A DNA stretch of 64,000 bases from Bradyrhizobium centrolobii (GTDB taxonomy: Bacteria; Pseudomonadota; Alphaproteobacteria; Rhizobiales; Xanthobacteraceae), in the NCBI RefSeq assembly GCF_001641635.1, contig NZ_LUUB01000101.1:1448-65447 (forward strand), written 5' to 3'. This document shows positions 43,470 through 52,818 of the stretch, in pieces. The notes under the pieces are model-generated. The model was not told the origin of the DNA. It made no database searches and saw nothing but the letters and a program-made list of their open reading frames with translations. A program made the position numbers and the translations under genes. Numbering within the stretch: position 1 is the stretch's first letter; every line of letters starts with the position of its first letter.

Positions 43470-44915
43470 ATGCCCGCCGATACCGGGAAAAAACTCTTCG
43501 TCGGCCCGCGCTTCCGGCGGATCCGGCAGCAATTGGGGCTGTCGCAGACCCAGATCGCCGAGGGGCTCGGGATCTCGCCGAGTTACATCAACCTGATCGA
43601 ACGGAACCAGCGCCCGGTGACCGCGCAAATCCTGCTGCGGCTGGCCGAGACCTATGACCTCGACCTGCGCGATCTTGCCACCGCCGACGAGGACCGCTTC
43701 TTCGCCGAGCTGAACGAGATCTTCTCCGATCCCCTGTTCCGCCAGATCGACGTACCCAAGCAGGAGCTGCGCGACCTCGCCGAGCTCTGTCCCGGTGTCA
43801 CCCACGCGCTGCAGCGGCTCTACGCCGCCTATACCGAGGCTCGCCAGGGCGAGACGCTGGCCGCGGCCCAGATGGCCGACCGCGACGTCGGGACCCGCTT
43901 TGAAGCCAATCCGGTCGAACGCGTGCGCGAATTGATCGAGGCCAACCGCAACTATTTCCCGGAGCTCGAGCAGGCCGCCGAGACCTTGCGCGACGAATTG
44001 AACGTCCCGGCTGAAGGGCTCTATGCCGCCCTCGCCGCGCGATTGCGCGAAAAGCATTCGATCCAGACCCGCATCATGCCGGTCGACGTGATGCGCGAGA
44101 CCCTGCGGCGCTTCGACCGCCATCGCCGCCAGCTCCTGATCTCGGAACTGGTCGACCCGCCCGGCCGCGCCTTCCAGCTTGCCTTCCAGCTCGGGCTCGG
44201 CGAATGCGCGCAGCATCTAGAGACCATCATCGGCCGCGCCGGTCCGCTCGACGATGCGCCGCGACGCCTGTTCCGCATCACGCTCGGCAATTATTTCGCA
44301 GCCAGCGTGATGATGCCCTACCCGGCGTTCCTGGCCGCGGCCGAGGCACTCAACTACGACATCCATGTGCTGGCGCAGCGTTTCAACGCCGGCTTCGAGC
44401 AGGTCTGCCACCGCCTCACCACGTTGCAGCGGCCGAACGCGCGCGGCATTCCGTTCTTCCTGCTTCGCGTCGACAATGCCGGCAACGTGTCGAAGCGTTT
44501 CTCGTCCGGCACCTTCCCGTTTTCGAAGTTCGGCGGCACCTGTCCCTTATGGAACGTCCACTCGACCTTCGACACGCCGGACCGCCTGCTGAAGCAGGTG
44601 ATCGAGCTGCCCGACGGCACGCGCTATTTCTCGATCGCGCAGATGGTGCGACGGCCGGTGGCACCGCATCCGCTGCCGCAGCCGCGCTTTGCCATTGGCC
44701 TCGGATGCGAGATGCGTCACGCCGCGCGCCTCGTCTATGCCGCCGGCATGGATCTGGAGAAGGCGGAGGGCACGCCGATCGGCGTCAACTGCCGCCTCTG
44801 CGAACGCGAAAACTGCGCGCAGCGCGCCGAGCCGCCGATCACGCGCACGCTGATCCTGGACGAGACGACGCGGCGTGTGAGCTCGTTCGCATTCACGAAT
44901 GCGAGGGAGCTGTGA
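43470..44915 (+). CDS. XRE/ScfR-type transcriptional regulator (RamB-like)
   Basis: 481 residues. N-terminal helix-turn-helix at about 12-68 (RIRQQLGLSQTQIAEGLGIS), a middle region with the IrrE/ImmA-like peptidase fold but without HExxH (the equivalent is IITLGNYFAASVMMPYPAFL-like), and a C-terminal short-chain fatty acyl-sensing domain with the cysteine-rich end GVNCRLCERENCAQR. Relatives (RamB, ScfR, PrpR) sense acyl-CoA metabolites and control glyoxylate and methylcitrate genes. Divergent from aceA. Confidence 0.9.
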   Translation: MPADTGKKLFVGPRFRRIRQQLGLSQTQIAEGLGISPSYINLIERNQRPVTAQILLRLAETYDLDLRDLATADEDRFFAELNEIFSDPLFRQIDVPKQELRDLAELCPGVTHALQRLYAAYTEARQGETLAAAQMADRDVGTRFEANPVERVRELIEANRNYFPELEQAAETLRDELNVPAEGLYAALAARLREKHSIQTRIMPVDVMRETLRRFDRHRRQLLISELVDPPGRAFQLAFQLGLGECAQHLETIIGRAGPLDDAPRRLFRITLGNYFAASVMMPYPAFLAAAEALNYDIHVLAQRFNAGFEQVCHRLTTLQRPNARGIPFFLLRVDNAGNVSKRFSSGTFPFSKFGGTCPLWNVHSTFDTPDRLLKQVIELPDGTRYFSIAQMVRRPVAPHPLPQPRFAIGLGCEMRHAARLVYAAGMDLEKAEGTPIGVNCRLCERENCAQRAEPPITRTLILDETTRRVSSFAFTNAREL

Positions 44916-44943
44916 GCGCGTTTGGCGCAAGGCGAAGGCCGGT

Positions 44944-45044
44944 GTCATGCCCCGCGAAAGCGGGGCATCCAGTACGCCGCGGCCTATCGATTCGATTACA
45001 GCCGTCTCGGAGTACTGGATCGCCCGGTCGCGCCGGGCGATGAC
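44944..45044. repeat. GTCATGCCCC...CCAGTACGCCGCGG-type repeat
   Basis: Begins GTCATGCCCCGCGAAAGCGG and has CATCCAGTACGCCGCGGCC, with mirror GGAGTACTGGATCGCCCGG and end GGGCGATGAC. Close copies are at 8745 and 52687. Confidence 0.82.
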
Positions 45045-45080
45045 GGTTGAGGGCGCGGCGCAAGCGATCCGTCCAATCTT

Positions 45081-45374
45081 CTACGCCAGCGTATGCACGA
45101 TCACCGGCCCCGCGGCGGCGCTCGCGTGTCCGGCGAGCAGCGAACCCAAATCCTTCTCGATCCAGGCGATCGCGCGCCGGTTCGCCTCCTCCGCCTGCTC
45201 GAACTTGTCGAAGATGGAGATGGCGGTCACCGTGTCGTCGCCGGCATAGACGACGTAATAGGCGCGGAAACCGTCGACGTCGCTGATGATCGGAACGGCG
45301 CCGTCCTTGATCCGGCGCGCCAGCTCTTCCGCACTCCCGCTTTTCGCCTTGGCCTGACGGATGGCGGCATACAT
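45081..45374 (-). CDS. Small ABM-like protein
   Basis: 97 residues with a predicted ferredoxin-like alpha/beta pattern (AAIRQAKAKSGSAEELARRI, GFRAYYVVYAGDDTVTAISI, FEQAEEANRRAIAWIEKDLG), as in dimeric antibiotic-biosynthesis-monooxygenase-like proteins. ATG 45374 has AAGGAGG about 6 nt upstream. Many such proteins are common in Bradyrhizobium; no substrate can be named. Confidence 0.8.
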   Translation of the reverse strand: MYAAIRQAKAKSGSAEELARRIKDGAVPIISDVDGFRAYYVVYAGDDTVTAISIFDKFEQAEEANRRAIAWIEKDLGSLLAGHASAAAGPVIVHTLA

Positions 45375-45497
45375 GGGATCCTCCTTCCGGCTGCATGATC
45401 TGGGGCGTGTGCCCTGGCCGGGATGTTACGCCGAAGCGCGCGGCCGATCCACGTTCCCTTGACGTAGTGCTCTGACGGTCGCGCCACCCATTCCGCT

Positions 45498-45622
45498 GTC
45501 GTCCCGGCGAAAGCCGCGACCCATACCGCGGAATCTATCGATCGTGGGTGGTAGGCGTACCGAACGACTGATCTTCGCCAAACTACTCCCTGAGGTTGGG
45601 TCCCGGCTTTCGCCGGGACGAC
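45498..45622. repeat. GTCGTCCCGGC-type long inverted repeat
   Basis: Left arm GTCGTCCCGGCGAAAGCCGC, right arm GGGTCCCGGCTTTCGCCGGG with ACGAC, separated by about 80 nt. It is the long form of the hairpin at 16905-16930. The following stretch to 45819 has no gene; GGTTAACCCGGGACTAACCC near 45673 is the only other visible repeat. Confidence 0.78.
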
Positions 45623-45819
45623 GGAGAGTGTGGGCGCGGCTGCCTTCCTGTCGGGAGCGGCTGCCCCTCCTTGGTTAACCCGGGACTAACCCGATCCGCG
45701 CGGTCTGCAACCACTCATTAAGTACGCCTCAACATCGGTGCCTTAGTCTCGCCTCACTCACTTTTCGCAAACAACGACCGCCTATTCTGCCGCGTGAAGT
45801 GACATCAGGGGGTTTCATC

Positions 45820-46632
45820 ATGCGCGTTGCATTGCTGCTCGTGGCGACCGTCATCGGCGCGCTGTCCGCCAATCCGCTGAGCGCGGAGCCGCTGCAAAAT
45901 GCATCCAATGCATCCGCCGTAGCGGCGCAGGCGCTGCCGCCCAGCTTTCAGACCTACCGCGGTTATGCGTTCGACCTGTCGGAGAACTCCGACCGCAAGG
46001 ACGTCGATGCGCTCGCGGACAATCTGAAGCGTCAGCTCGACGTCGTGGAGAGCGTCGGCCTCAGTCCGCGCGTGCTGCGCTTCTTCCATTCCGTGCCGAT
46101 CGTCGCGAGCGAAATGGCCTGCCTCGACGAAGGCGCCGCCGCCGCATGCTACGGCAGGGTCACCCCGGACATCCAGCGCACTTCTCCCCGGACGCTGACG
46201 GTGTGGGACCACGACAAGCAGCAATGGACGAACCCGAACGCGGTCGATCTCGCGGTCGACTCCGGCGTCGGCGTGATCATGCTGCGGCCGAACATGATGG
46301 CCTATGAGAAGGCGCCCGTGATGCTGCACGAGCTGCTCCATGCCTATCACGCGCGGCTGTTGCCGGACGGCTACGCCAACAAAGGCGTGCTCGGCTACTA
46401 TGCCCATGCCAAGTCCAAGGACCTGCTGCCCAAGGACACCTATGCGCTGAAGAACCAGATAGAGTTCTTCGCGGTCACCGCCAGCATCTTCCTTTCGGGC
46501 AAGGACGAGATCCACGAGCCGAACACCCGCGAGAAGCTCAAGGAGAAGATGCCGGACTACTACAAATACCTGGTCGGCGTCTTCGGATTCGATCCGGACG
46601 CGGCGAGCGGGCCGGTGGCTTCGCTGAAATAG
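45820..46632 (+). CDS. Putative secreted zinc metallopeptidase (HELLH)
   Basis: 270 residues. N-terminal signal (ALLLVATVIGALSANPLSA). The mature part has a cysteine pair (C101, C110), then the zinc motif HELLH at 170-174 in APVMLHELLHAYH, and Glu215 in NQIEFFAVTA 41 residues later, the likely third ligand, a gluzincin-type layout. A similar arrangement occurs in lethal factor-like domains. ATG 45820 has AGGGGG about 7 nt upstream. The family is not named with certainty and the substrate is unknown. Confidence 0.8.
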   Translation: MRVALLLVATVIGALSANPLSAEPLQNASNASAVAAQALPPSFQTYRGYAFDLSENSDRKDVDALADNLKRQLDVVESVGLSPRVLRFFHSVPIVASEMACLDEGAAAACYGRVTPDIQRTSPRTLTVWDHDKQQWTNPNAVDLAVDSGVGVIMLRPNMMAYEKAPVMLHELLHAYHARLLPDGYANKGVLGYYAHAKSKDLLPKDTYALKNQIEFFAVTASIFLSGKDEIHEPNTREKLKEKMPDYYKYLVGVFGFDPDAASGPVASLK

Positions 46633-46861
46633 GGCATGGCCGCGGAGGGCGACACGAAAGCGGCCCGCCGCGCCTGCTGACGGCGTGGAGCCTCGTAGGG
46701 ACGACGCACGTGCCTTTTTGCCGGCCCCTGTGATCACCGGCAGGAATTCCGCCTCGTTCCGTATATGAAGCTGGTGATGTCTGTGCGGGTGCATTGCAAA
46801 GCGCGATGTGCTTTTGCATAGTCGCGCACCGATTTTCTTTGTGACAGTGAGGAAAGAGACG

Positions 46862-47227
46862 ATGGCGGACGCCGACCTGGATGTCGTGATCCGGCAACTG
46901 GCCAGACAGCTGCATACGGGCCTGATGACCCGCGCCAAGGAGCGGCGGGATCGCTTCAACGGCCTCGCGGCCAAGGCCAAGGGCAAGGACACGAGCACTC
47001 GCTTCAAGATGATGGCCAAGGCCACCATGGAGCAGGCGACCGCCGCTGCCAGGCGCCTCCAGATGTCCGCCGACAACGTCGCCGACAGCTACGCACGATC
47101 GATGCGCCTCGTCGCCAGCACGCCCGTGCCGGAGAAGGCTGAGAAGGCCGCGGCGAAGGAGAAGCCGGTGAAGGAGAAGCCGGCGAAAGCGAAGAAGGCG
47201 AAAGCCAAGGCGAAGAAGGCCAAGTAG
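46862..47227 (+). CDS. Basic protein with histone H1-like lysine tail
   Basis: 121 residues. The first 85 look helical (DLDVVIRQLARQLHTGLMTR, then MEQATAAARRLQMSADNVAD). The last 35 are Lys/Ala/Pro-rich: VKEKPAKAKKAKAKAKKAK, like the tail of histone H1 or bacterial Hc-type proteins. GGAAAGAGA lies 7-8 nt before ATG 46862. It may bind DNA or RNA, but that is inferred from composition only. Confidence 0.75.
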   Translation: MADADLDVVIRQLARQLHTGLMTRAKERRDRFNGLAAKAKGKDTSTRFKMMAKATMEQATAAARRLQMSADNVADSYARSMRLVASTPVPEKAEKAAAKEKPVKEKPAKAKKAKAKAKKAK

Positions 47228-47239
47228 CGGGACCTTCTT

Positions 47240-47390
47240 CCTTCTCCCCTTGTGGGAGAAGGTGGCGCGAAGCGCCGGATGAGGGGTTCTGTCAGCAAAC
47301 TCGATGCAGCAGGCTCACGCGCGGAGAGAGACCCCCTCACCCGGCTCGCCGCTACGCGGTGAGCCACCCTCTCCCACAAGGGGAGAGGGT
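47240..47390. repeat. CTCTCCC-type intergenic repeat
   Basis: Left arm CCTTCTCCCCTTGTGGGAGA, then GAAGCGCCGGATGAGGGG; right arm CCCTCACCCGGCTCGCCG and CTCTCCCACAAGGGGAGAGG. It is the same family as 1279 and lies between the lysine-tail gene and the convergent TPR gene. Confidence 0.82.
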
Positions 47391-47413
47391 GCAGCGGCCG
47401 ATGTGGCACTAGA

Positions 47414-48055
47414 TCACCGCCGCGGCACGGAGACGGGGGCTAGCTCGGCGTTGGACAGCTCGGCCAGTCTGGCGCGCGCGATCTGACGCGCGCGGTCGTT
47501 CTTGGCGACCGGCAGCGCCAGCGCGGCCTCGAAATCGGCGCGGGCATCATCGGCCTGTCCGTGCGCGAGATAGGCAAGGCCCCGGTCGAGCCGGACCTCC
47601 GCGTCCGACGGCGCGAGACGGATGGCGGTGGTGTAGCTCAGGATCGCGCGGTCGAGATCGCCATGGGCAGCGAGCGCGAGGCCGCGTTCGTGATAGGGCG
47701 CCGCGAGTTTCGGGTCGAGCGCGATCGCCTCGTCATAGTCGGCGATCGCAAGCTCCGGCTCGCCGTTCTGCCGGTGGGCAAGGCCGCGATCGCGATAGAA
47801 CGAGGCGCGGCCGGGGTTGAGGTGGATGGCCTCGTCGAAATCGGCGATCGCCCGCCGCCAGTCGCCATGACGCAGCGCGATCCGCCCGCGTCCCTCATAG
47901 GCGAAGGCAATCAGCGACCCGCGGAACGGGCTGAAGCCGATCACGGCCGAACAGATGTCGGGATCGTCCTCGTCGCCGCAATTGACGACCATGTGCGTCG
48001 ACAGGCCGACGAGGATGCCCAGGGCGATCAACACTGGTACGGCTGCTCTGGTCAT
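47414..48055 (-). CDS. Tetratricopeptide repeat protein
   Basis: 213 residues from ATG 48055. An N-terminal hydrophobic segment (AVPVLIALGILVGLSTHMVV) with a short cysteine pair (NCGDEDDPDIC) precedes three to four TPR units (AIADFDEAIHLNPGRASFYR, LAIADYDEAIALDPKLAAPY, AILSYTTAIRLAPSDAEVRL). It is probably exported or membrane-attached and acts in protein-protein contacts. The specific partner is unknown. Confidence 0.87.
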   Translation of the reverse strand: MTRAAVPVLIALGILVGLSTHMVVNCGDEDDPDICSAVIGFSPFRGSLIAFAYEGRGRIALRHGDWRRAIADFDEAIHLNPGRASFYRDRGLAHRQNGEPELAIADYDEAIALDPKLAAPYHERGLALAAHGDLDRAILSYTTAIRLAPSDAEVRLDRGLAYLAHGQADDARADFEAALALPVAKNDRARQIARARLAELSNAELAPVSVPRR

Positions 48056-48212
48056 CGTCGACCGCTGCCGGCAACACCCCGGCCGCGCATCCCCTTTCGA
48101 AGAAACATTCACGAAGGGGGTGTTAACACTCGCCGGGACGATCCTGTGTGCGCCAGCTCACAAAGCGGGATTTCCGGCAGGACCGGGACGACCGGTTCCG
48201 CGTCATCCCGGA

Positions 48213-49148
48213 TCATCCCCAAGGCCCGCGTGAGGACGAGCGGCCCCACGGGCCGCGCGGCGGAGTGTTTTCATTGGCGCCGACGGACGGCGCCGCATGC
48301 GCGCCGAGTTCGGCGGCCAACTGCTCGAGCGCCGCGATGCGATTCTGCGTCGAGGGGTGGGTGGTGAAAAGATTGTCCACGCCGTGGCCCGACAGCGGAT
48401 TGATGATGAACATGTGCGCGGTCGCGGGATTTCGCTCGGCCTCGAAGTTCGGGACCTGATGTGCAGCGTTCTCGATCTTGACGAGTGCGGACGCAAGCCA
48501 CATCGGCTGGCCGACGATGCGCCCGCCGAGATTGTCGGCGGCGTATTCGCGGGTGCGGCTGATCGCCATCTGCACCAGCATGGCCCCGAGCGGCGCCAGG
48601 ATCATTATCAGGATCGAGGCGACAATGCCCGGGCCGCTGTTGTTGTTACGATGGCCGCCGAAGAACATGCCGAACTGCGCCAGCATCGAGATGGCGCCGG
48701 CGATGGTCGCGGTGATGGTCATCAGCAGCGTGTCGTGATGCTTGATGTGTGCAAGCTCGTGCGCGATCACGCCGGCGAGCTCCTCGCGGCTGAGCTGGTG
48801 CATCAGACCGGCGGTGACGGCGACCGCGGCGTTCTCGGGATTGCGTCCTGTCGCGAACGCGTTGGGTTGCGGCTCGTCCATCACGAACACGCGCGGCATC
48901 GGCAGGCCGGCGCGGCCCGCAAGCTCGCCGACCAGGCCGACCAGCTCGGGCGCGCTGGCGCGGTCAACCTCATGGGCGCCGTACATCCTGAGCACCATGC
49001 GGTCGGAGTTCCAGTAGGTGAAGAGATTGGTCGCCGCCGCAATGACGAGCGCGATCATGGCGCCGGAGGCACCACCGATGAGATAGCCGACGCCCATGAA
49101 CAGGGCGGTGAGGCCTGCGAGAAGAATTGCGGTACGAAGATAGTTCAT
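48213..49148 (-). CDS. htpX: Protease HtpX
   Basis: 311 residues, the canonical HtpX length. Inner-membrane zinc protease for misfolded membrane proteins. Two N-terminal helices (about 6-25 and 29-45), PNAFATGRNPENAAVAVT, the zinc motif HELAH at 130-134, two further helices, and the third ligand in SRTREYAADNLGG. The end is Pro/Gly-rich (GPWGRSSSRGPWG), similar to the end of the M48 protease at 10668-11870. Start at ATG 49148. Confidence 0.96.
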   Translation of the reverse strand: MNYLRTAILLAGLTALFMGVGYLIGGASGAMIALVIAAATNLFTYWNSDRMVLRMYGAHEVDRASAPELVGLVGELAGRAGLPMPRVFVMDEPQPNAFATGRNPENAAVAVTAGLMHQLSREELAGVIAHELAHIKHHDTLLMTITATIAGAISMLAQFGMFFGGHRNNNSGPGIVASILIMILAPLGAMLVQMAISRTREYAADNLGGRIVGQPMWLASALVKIENAAHQVPNFEAERNPATAHMFIINPLSGHGVDNLFTTHPSTQNRIAALEQLAAELGAHAAPSVGANENTPPRGPWGRSSSRGPWG

Positions 49149-49276
49149 GGCCGTCTCCCAGGCCGGCCGCGGCCGCTGGAGGCGTTATCGACCGGCGCTA
49201 TTGAGGTAGGAATGCTCCCGGCTCGACCGCAAGGTTTGGGGAGTGCGTCGCGGAGCCGCGGCATCGCATCCTGCAC

Positions 49277-49369
49277 CATCATTCCGGGCAGCCCGCAGGG
49301 CTGAATCCGGAACTCAGAGGCGGTGGCGCGAGATTCTGGGTTCGCGCTTTGCGCGTCCCGGAATAATGA
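49277..49369. repeat. GTCATTCCGGGG-type intergenic repeat, degenerate
   Basis: Begins CATCATTCCGGGCAGCCCGC and ends GTCCCGGAATAATGA, with GAATCCGG and GATTCTGGG inner arms. Both ends read AT where other copies have G/C. It lies between the divergent htpX and lytic transglycosylase genes. Confidence 0.72.
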
Positions 49370-49441
49370 AGGGATGGTTCCAGCGCTTTGCTTCCTTTAA
49401 ACTTCGACAGACTCGTTGCCCTTCCCTCTGCCGGAAACCTC

Positions 49442-50743
49442 ATGCGCCAGACCCGATTTGCGATCGCGGCCGTCACGCTTCTCGCATTCTCCGCTCCCGC
49501 CTCCGCCCAGTTCTTGCCGCCACCCGCCAAGCCCGCGGCTCCCAGAGCAACTGCGCCCTCGCCGCGCGCGGCTTCGTGCCACAATGGGGCGAGCTTCGAT
49601 CGCTTCCTGGCCGACGTGAAGCAACAGGCGGTCGCCGCCGGCGTGTCGCAGCGGACCATCGCGGAGGCCTCGCCCTACCTCGTCTACGACCAGGGCATCG
49701 TCAACCGCGACCGCGGCCAGCGCGTGTTCGGCCAGCTCTTCACCGAATTTGCCGGCCGCATGGCCGCGACCTATCGCATGCAGAACGGCCAGCAGCACAT
49801 CAAGCAATACGCGGCGGCATTCGCGCGCGCCGAGAAGGAATATGGCGTGCCGCCGGCGGTGATCGCCGCGTTCTGGGGACTGGAGAGCGATTTCGGCGCC
49901 AACATGGGCAATCTGCCGACGCTGAAATCGCTGGTGTCGCTGGCCTATGACTGCCGGCGCTCGGAGATGTTCGTGAACGAGACCATTGCCGCGCTGAAGG
50001 TCATCGATCGCGGCGATCTTGATCCCGACGAGATGATCGGCTCCTGGGCCGGCGAGCTCGGCCAGACGCAGTTTTTGCCGACGCATTACGTCAACTATGC
50101 CGTCGACTATGACGGCGACGGACGGCGCGATCTCTTGCACAGCGGGCCCGACGTGATCGGCTCGACCGCGAACTACATCGCCAATGGATTGAAGTGGCGG
50201 CGCGGCGAGCCGTGGCTGGAAGAGATCAAGGTGCCGCAAAACCTGCCGTGGGAGCAGACCGATCTCAGCGTGCAGCAGCCGCGCTCGAAATGGGCGCAGT
50301 TAGGCGTCACCTATCCAGACGGCCGGCCACTGCCGAACGACAATCTCGCGGCCTCGGTGCTGCTGCCGATGGGGCGGACCGGGCCAGCCTTCATGGCTTA
50401 TCCGAATTTCGCGGCCTACACCGAATGGAATAACTCGCTGATCTATTCGACCACCGCGGGCTATCTCGCCTCGCGCATCGCGGGCGCTGCGCCGATGCGC
50501 AGACCGTCCGCTCCGGTCGCGCAACTGCCGTTCAGCGAGCTGAAGGAGCTGCAGCAGCTGCTGGTGCGCGCCGGCTTCAATGTCGGCAAAGTCGACGGCG
50601 TGCTGGGCCAGCAGAGCCGCTCGGCCGTGAAGGCGATGCAGATCAAGTACGGACTGCCGGCCGACTCCTGGCCGACCGCGGAGCTGCTGGCGCGCATGCG
50701 CGGCGGCACCGCACAGGCGCAGCCACAGGCGACGGTGCGGTAG
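49442..50743 (+). CDS. Lytic murein transglycosylase (MltB family) with peptidoglycan-binding domain
   Basis: 433 residues. Signal peptide (AAVTLLAFSAPASAQ), then the SLT-type catalytic domain with the active-site glutamate in AAFWGLESDFGANMGN and WAGELGQTQFLPTHY, and a C-terminal PG-binding domain (LQQLLVRAGFNVGKVDGVLG). It cleaves the glycan strands of peptidoglycan. ATG 49442 begins the signal. It has no lipobox Cys, so it is a soluble periplasmic form. Confidence 0.94.
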   Translation: MRQTRFAIAAVTLLAFSAPASAQFLPPPAKPAAPRATAPSPRAASCHNGASFDRFLADVKQQAVAAGVSQRTIAEASPYLVYDQGIVNRDRGQRVFGQLFTEFAGRMAATYRMQNGQQHIKQYAAAFARAEKEYGVPPAVIAAFWGLESDFGANMGNLPTLKSLVSLAYDCRRSEMFVNETIAALKVIDRGDLDPDEMIGSWAGELGQTQFLPTHYVNYAVDYDGDGRRDLLHSGPDVIGSTANYIANGLKWRRGEPWLEEIKVPQNLPWEQTDLSVQQPRSKWAQLGVTYPDGRPLPNDNLAASVLLPMGRTGPAFMAYPNFAAYTEWNNSLIYSTTAGYLASRIAGAAPMRRPSAPVAQLPFSELKELQQLLVRAGFNVGKVDGVLGQQSRSAVKAMQIKYGLPADSWPTAELLARMRGGTAQAQPQATVR

Positions 50744-50850
50744 AATTTTTGCCTCGCGCAGGTCCCGCCGGCGATTGTATTTTACCATGGTGCTCCCATG
50801 TCTGGGGCTCAGGTTTCTCCTGAGATTTCCATCATTGAAGCGAGCATCAC

Positions 50851-51354
50851 ATGTCCTTCTACGACGCCGTCGTCCCAGCCTATTTGCAAATGCTGAACAG
50901 CCTCTCCGGCCTGCTCACCAAGGCGGAAGCGCATTGCGCCGCCAAAAAGATCGAGCCCAGCGTGCTGCTGGGATCCCGCCTCTTCCCGGACATGCTGCCG
51001 CTGTCGAAGCAGATCCAGCTCGTCAGCGATTTCGCCACCAAGGGCTGCGCGCGGCTGACGCACAGCGAGGTGCCCACGACGCCCGATACCGAGACCACGT
51101 TCGCGGAATTGAAGCAGCGGCTGGCGAAGACGATCGACTATGTGAAGTCGTTCAAGCCCGAACAGTTCGAAGGCGCCGACACCAAGGACGTCACCTTCCC
51201 GGCCGGCCCCGACAAATCCATCACCATGAAGGGACAGCAGTTCCTGAGCTCGTTCTCGCTGCCGAACTTCTATTTCCACGCCACGACCGCCCACGGCATC
51301 CTGCGCCACAATGGCGTCGAGATCGGCAAGCGCGATTTCCTCGGCGCGAACTGA
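50851..51354 (+). CDS. DUF1993 domain protein
   Basis: 167 residues. Family motifs: YLQMLNSLSGLLTKAEAH, LFPDMLPLSKQIQLVSDFA and LPNFYFHATTAHGILRHNG. DUF1993 has a four-helix bundle resembling DinB-type proteins with a possible metal site (His in FYFHATTAH). Function is not established. ATG 50851 is the only suitable start. Stands alone. Confidence 0.9.
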   Translation: MSFYDAVVPAYLQMLNSLSGLLTKAEAHCAAKKIEPSVLLGSRLFPDMLPLSKQIQLVSDFATKGCARLTHSEVPTTPDTETTFAELKQRLAKTIDYVKSFKPEQFEGADTKDVTFPAGPDKSITMKGQQFLSSFSLPNFYFHATTAHGILRHNGVEIGKRDFLGAN

Positions 51355-51538
51355 AATCCGACAATTCATCGGGCCGCGGCAGAGATCGAATCTGCTGCTG
51401 CGGCTCGAACTGCGCATGATTTATGCTGCGTGGGCCGCATCGCGCATCTCGCCTGCACTTTCCGTATGGCTCCTCCCTTGTGCTGTTCGCCGCGATGCAC
51501 AAGTGTCTCTGACCTCTCACCGCCTGGAAACATTTCCC

Positions 51539-52642
51539 ATGAGCCGTCCGACCAAATTGTTTGAGACCTATAAGCTCGGCCCGATCACGCTGGCCAACCG
51601 CCTGGTGATGGCACCGCTGACGCGCAACCGTGCTGCGCCCGGCAGCTTCGTACCGAGCCCGCTCGCCGCCGATTACTACGGCCAGCGCGCCTCCGCAGGG
51701 CTCCTGGTCACCGAAGCGAGCCAGATCTCGCAACAGGGCCAGGGCTACCAGGACACGCCCGGCATCTACTCGAAGGACCAGGTGGCGGGCTGGCGCAAGG
51801 TCACCGACCGCGTGCATGAGCGCGGCGGGCGCATCTTCATCCAGCTCTGGCATGTCGGCCGCATCTCCCACACCGCGCTCCAGGCGGGAGGAGCAGCCCC
51901 GGTGGCGCCGAGCGCGATCCGCGCCAAGGGCAAGACCTTCGTCAATGGCACCTTCGCCGACGTCTCCGAGCCCCGCGCGCTCGAGCTATCCGAAATTCCC
52001 GGGATCATCGACGACTTCAAGCGCGCGACGCGCAACGCGCTGGAGGCCGGCTTCGACGGCGTGGAGATCCACGGCGCCAACGGCTACCTGCTCGACCAGT
52101 TCGCCAAGGACGGCGCCAACAAGCGCACCGATGCCTATGGCGGCTCCATAGAGAACCGCGCGCGGCTGATGCTGGAAGTCTCCAAGGCCGTCGCCACAGA
52201 AGCCGGCGCCGATCGCACCGGCATCCGTATCTCGCCGGTGACGCCGGCCAACGATGTTGCCGATTCCAATCCGCAACCGCTGTTCGACCACATCGTCGAC
52301 GGCCTCAGCGCGCTCAAGCTCGTCTATCTCCACGTCGTCGAAGGTGCCACCGGCGGCCCGCGCGACTTCGCGCCGTTCGACTATGCAAGCCTGCGCAAGC
52401 GCTTCTCCGGCGCCTATATCGCCAACAACGGCTACGATTTCGATCTCGCGACCAAGGTGCTGGAAGCCGGCAACGCGGACCTGATCGCGTTCGGCAAGCC
52501 GTTCATTTCCAACCCCGACCTGGTCGAGCGGTTGAAGAGGGGCGTGGCGCTGAACGAATGGGACAAGAACACGTTCTATGGCGGCGGCGCCACGGGATAC
52601 ACGGACTATCCGACGCTGGAAGCGGCCGAGGCGGCGCAGTAA
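51539..52642 (+). CDS. Old Yellow Enzyme-type alkene reductase
   Basis: 367 residues. TIM-barrel flavoprotein that reduces activated C=C bonds with NAD(P)H and FMN. Visible: LANRLVMAPLTRNRA (FMN-binding Thr), IQLWHVGR, the HxxN substrate pair in VEIHGANGYLLDQF, YGGSIENRARLMLE, and GKPFISNPDLVERL. Closest by pattern to NemA/OYE-like reductases. ATG 51539 starts the family's N-terminus; upstream in-frame sequence is noncoding. Confidence 0.94.
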   Translation: MSRPTKLFETYKLGPITLANRLVMAPLTRNRAAPGSFVPSPLAADYYGQRASAGLLVTEASQISQQGQGYQDTPGIYSKDQVAGWRKVTDRVHERGGRIFIQLWHVGRISHTALQAGGAAPVAPSAIRAKGKTFVNGTFADVSEPRALELSEIPGIIDDFKRATRNALEAGFDGVEIHGANGYLLDQFAKDGANKRTDAYGGSIENRARLMLEVSKAVATEAGADRTGIRISPVTPANDVADSNPQPLFDHIVDGLSALKLVYLHVVEGATGGPRDFAPFDYASLRKRFSGAYIANNGYDFDLATKVLEAGNADLIAFGKPFISNPDLVERLKRGVALNEWDKNTFYGGGATGYTDYPTLEAAEAAQ

Positions 52643-52686
52643 GGCTGCATCGTCGCCAGTCGGACGCACTCGGCCACAACCTCGTT

Positions 52687-52785
52687 GTCATGCCCCGCGA
52701 AGGCGGGGCATCCAGTACGCCGCGGCTTCTCCGTATTCGTCACGGCCTCTGGAATACTGGATCGCCCGCTTTCGCGGGCGATGAC
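52687..52785. repeat. GTCATGCCCC...CCAGTACGCCGCGG-type repeat
   Basis: Starts GTCATGCCCCGCGAAGGCGG, carries CATCCAGTACGCCGCGGCTT, mirror GGAATACTGGATCGCCCGC and end GGGCGATGAC. Same family as 8745 and 44944. Confidence 0.82.
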
Positions 52786-52818
52786 GCCGAGAATGAGGGA
52801 CGCGCGCGCCACAAGCTC

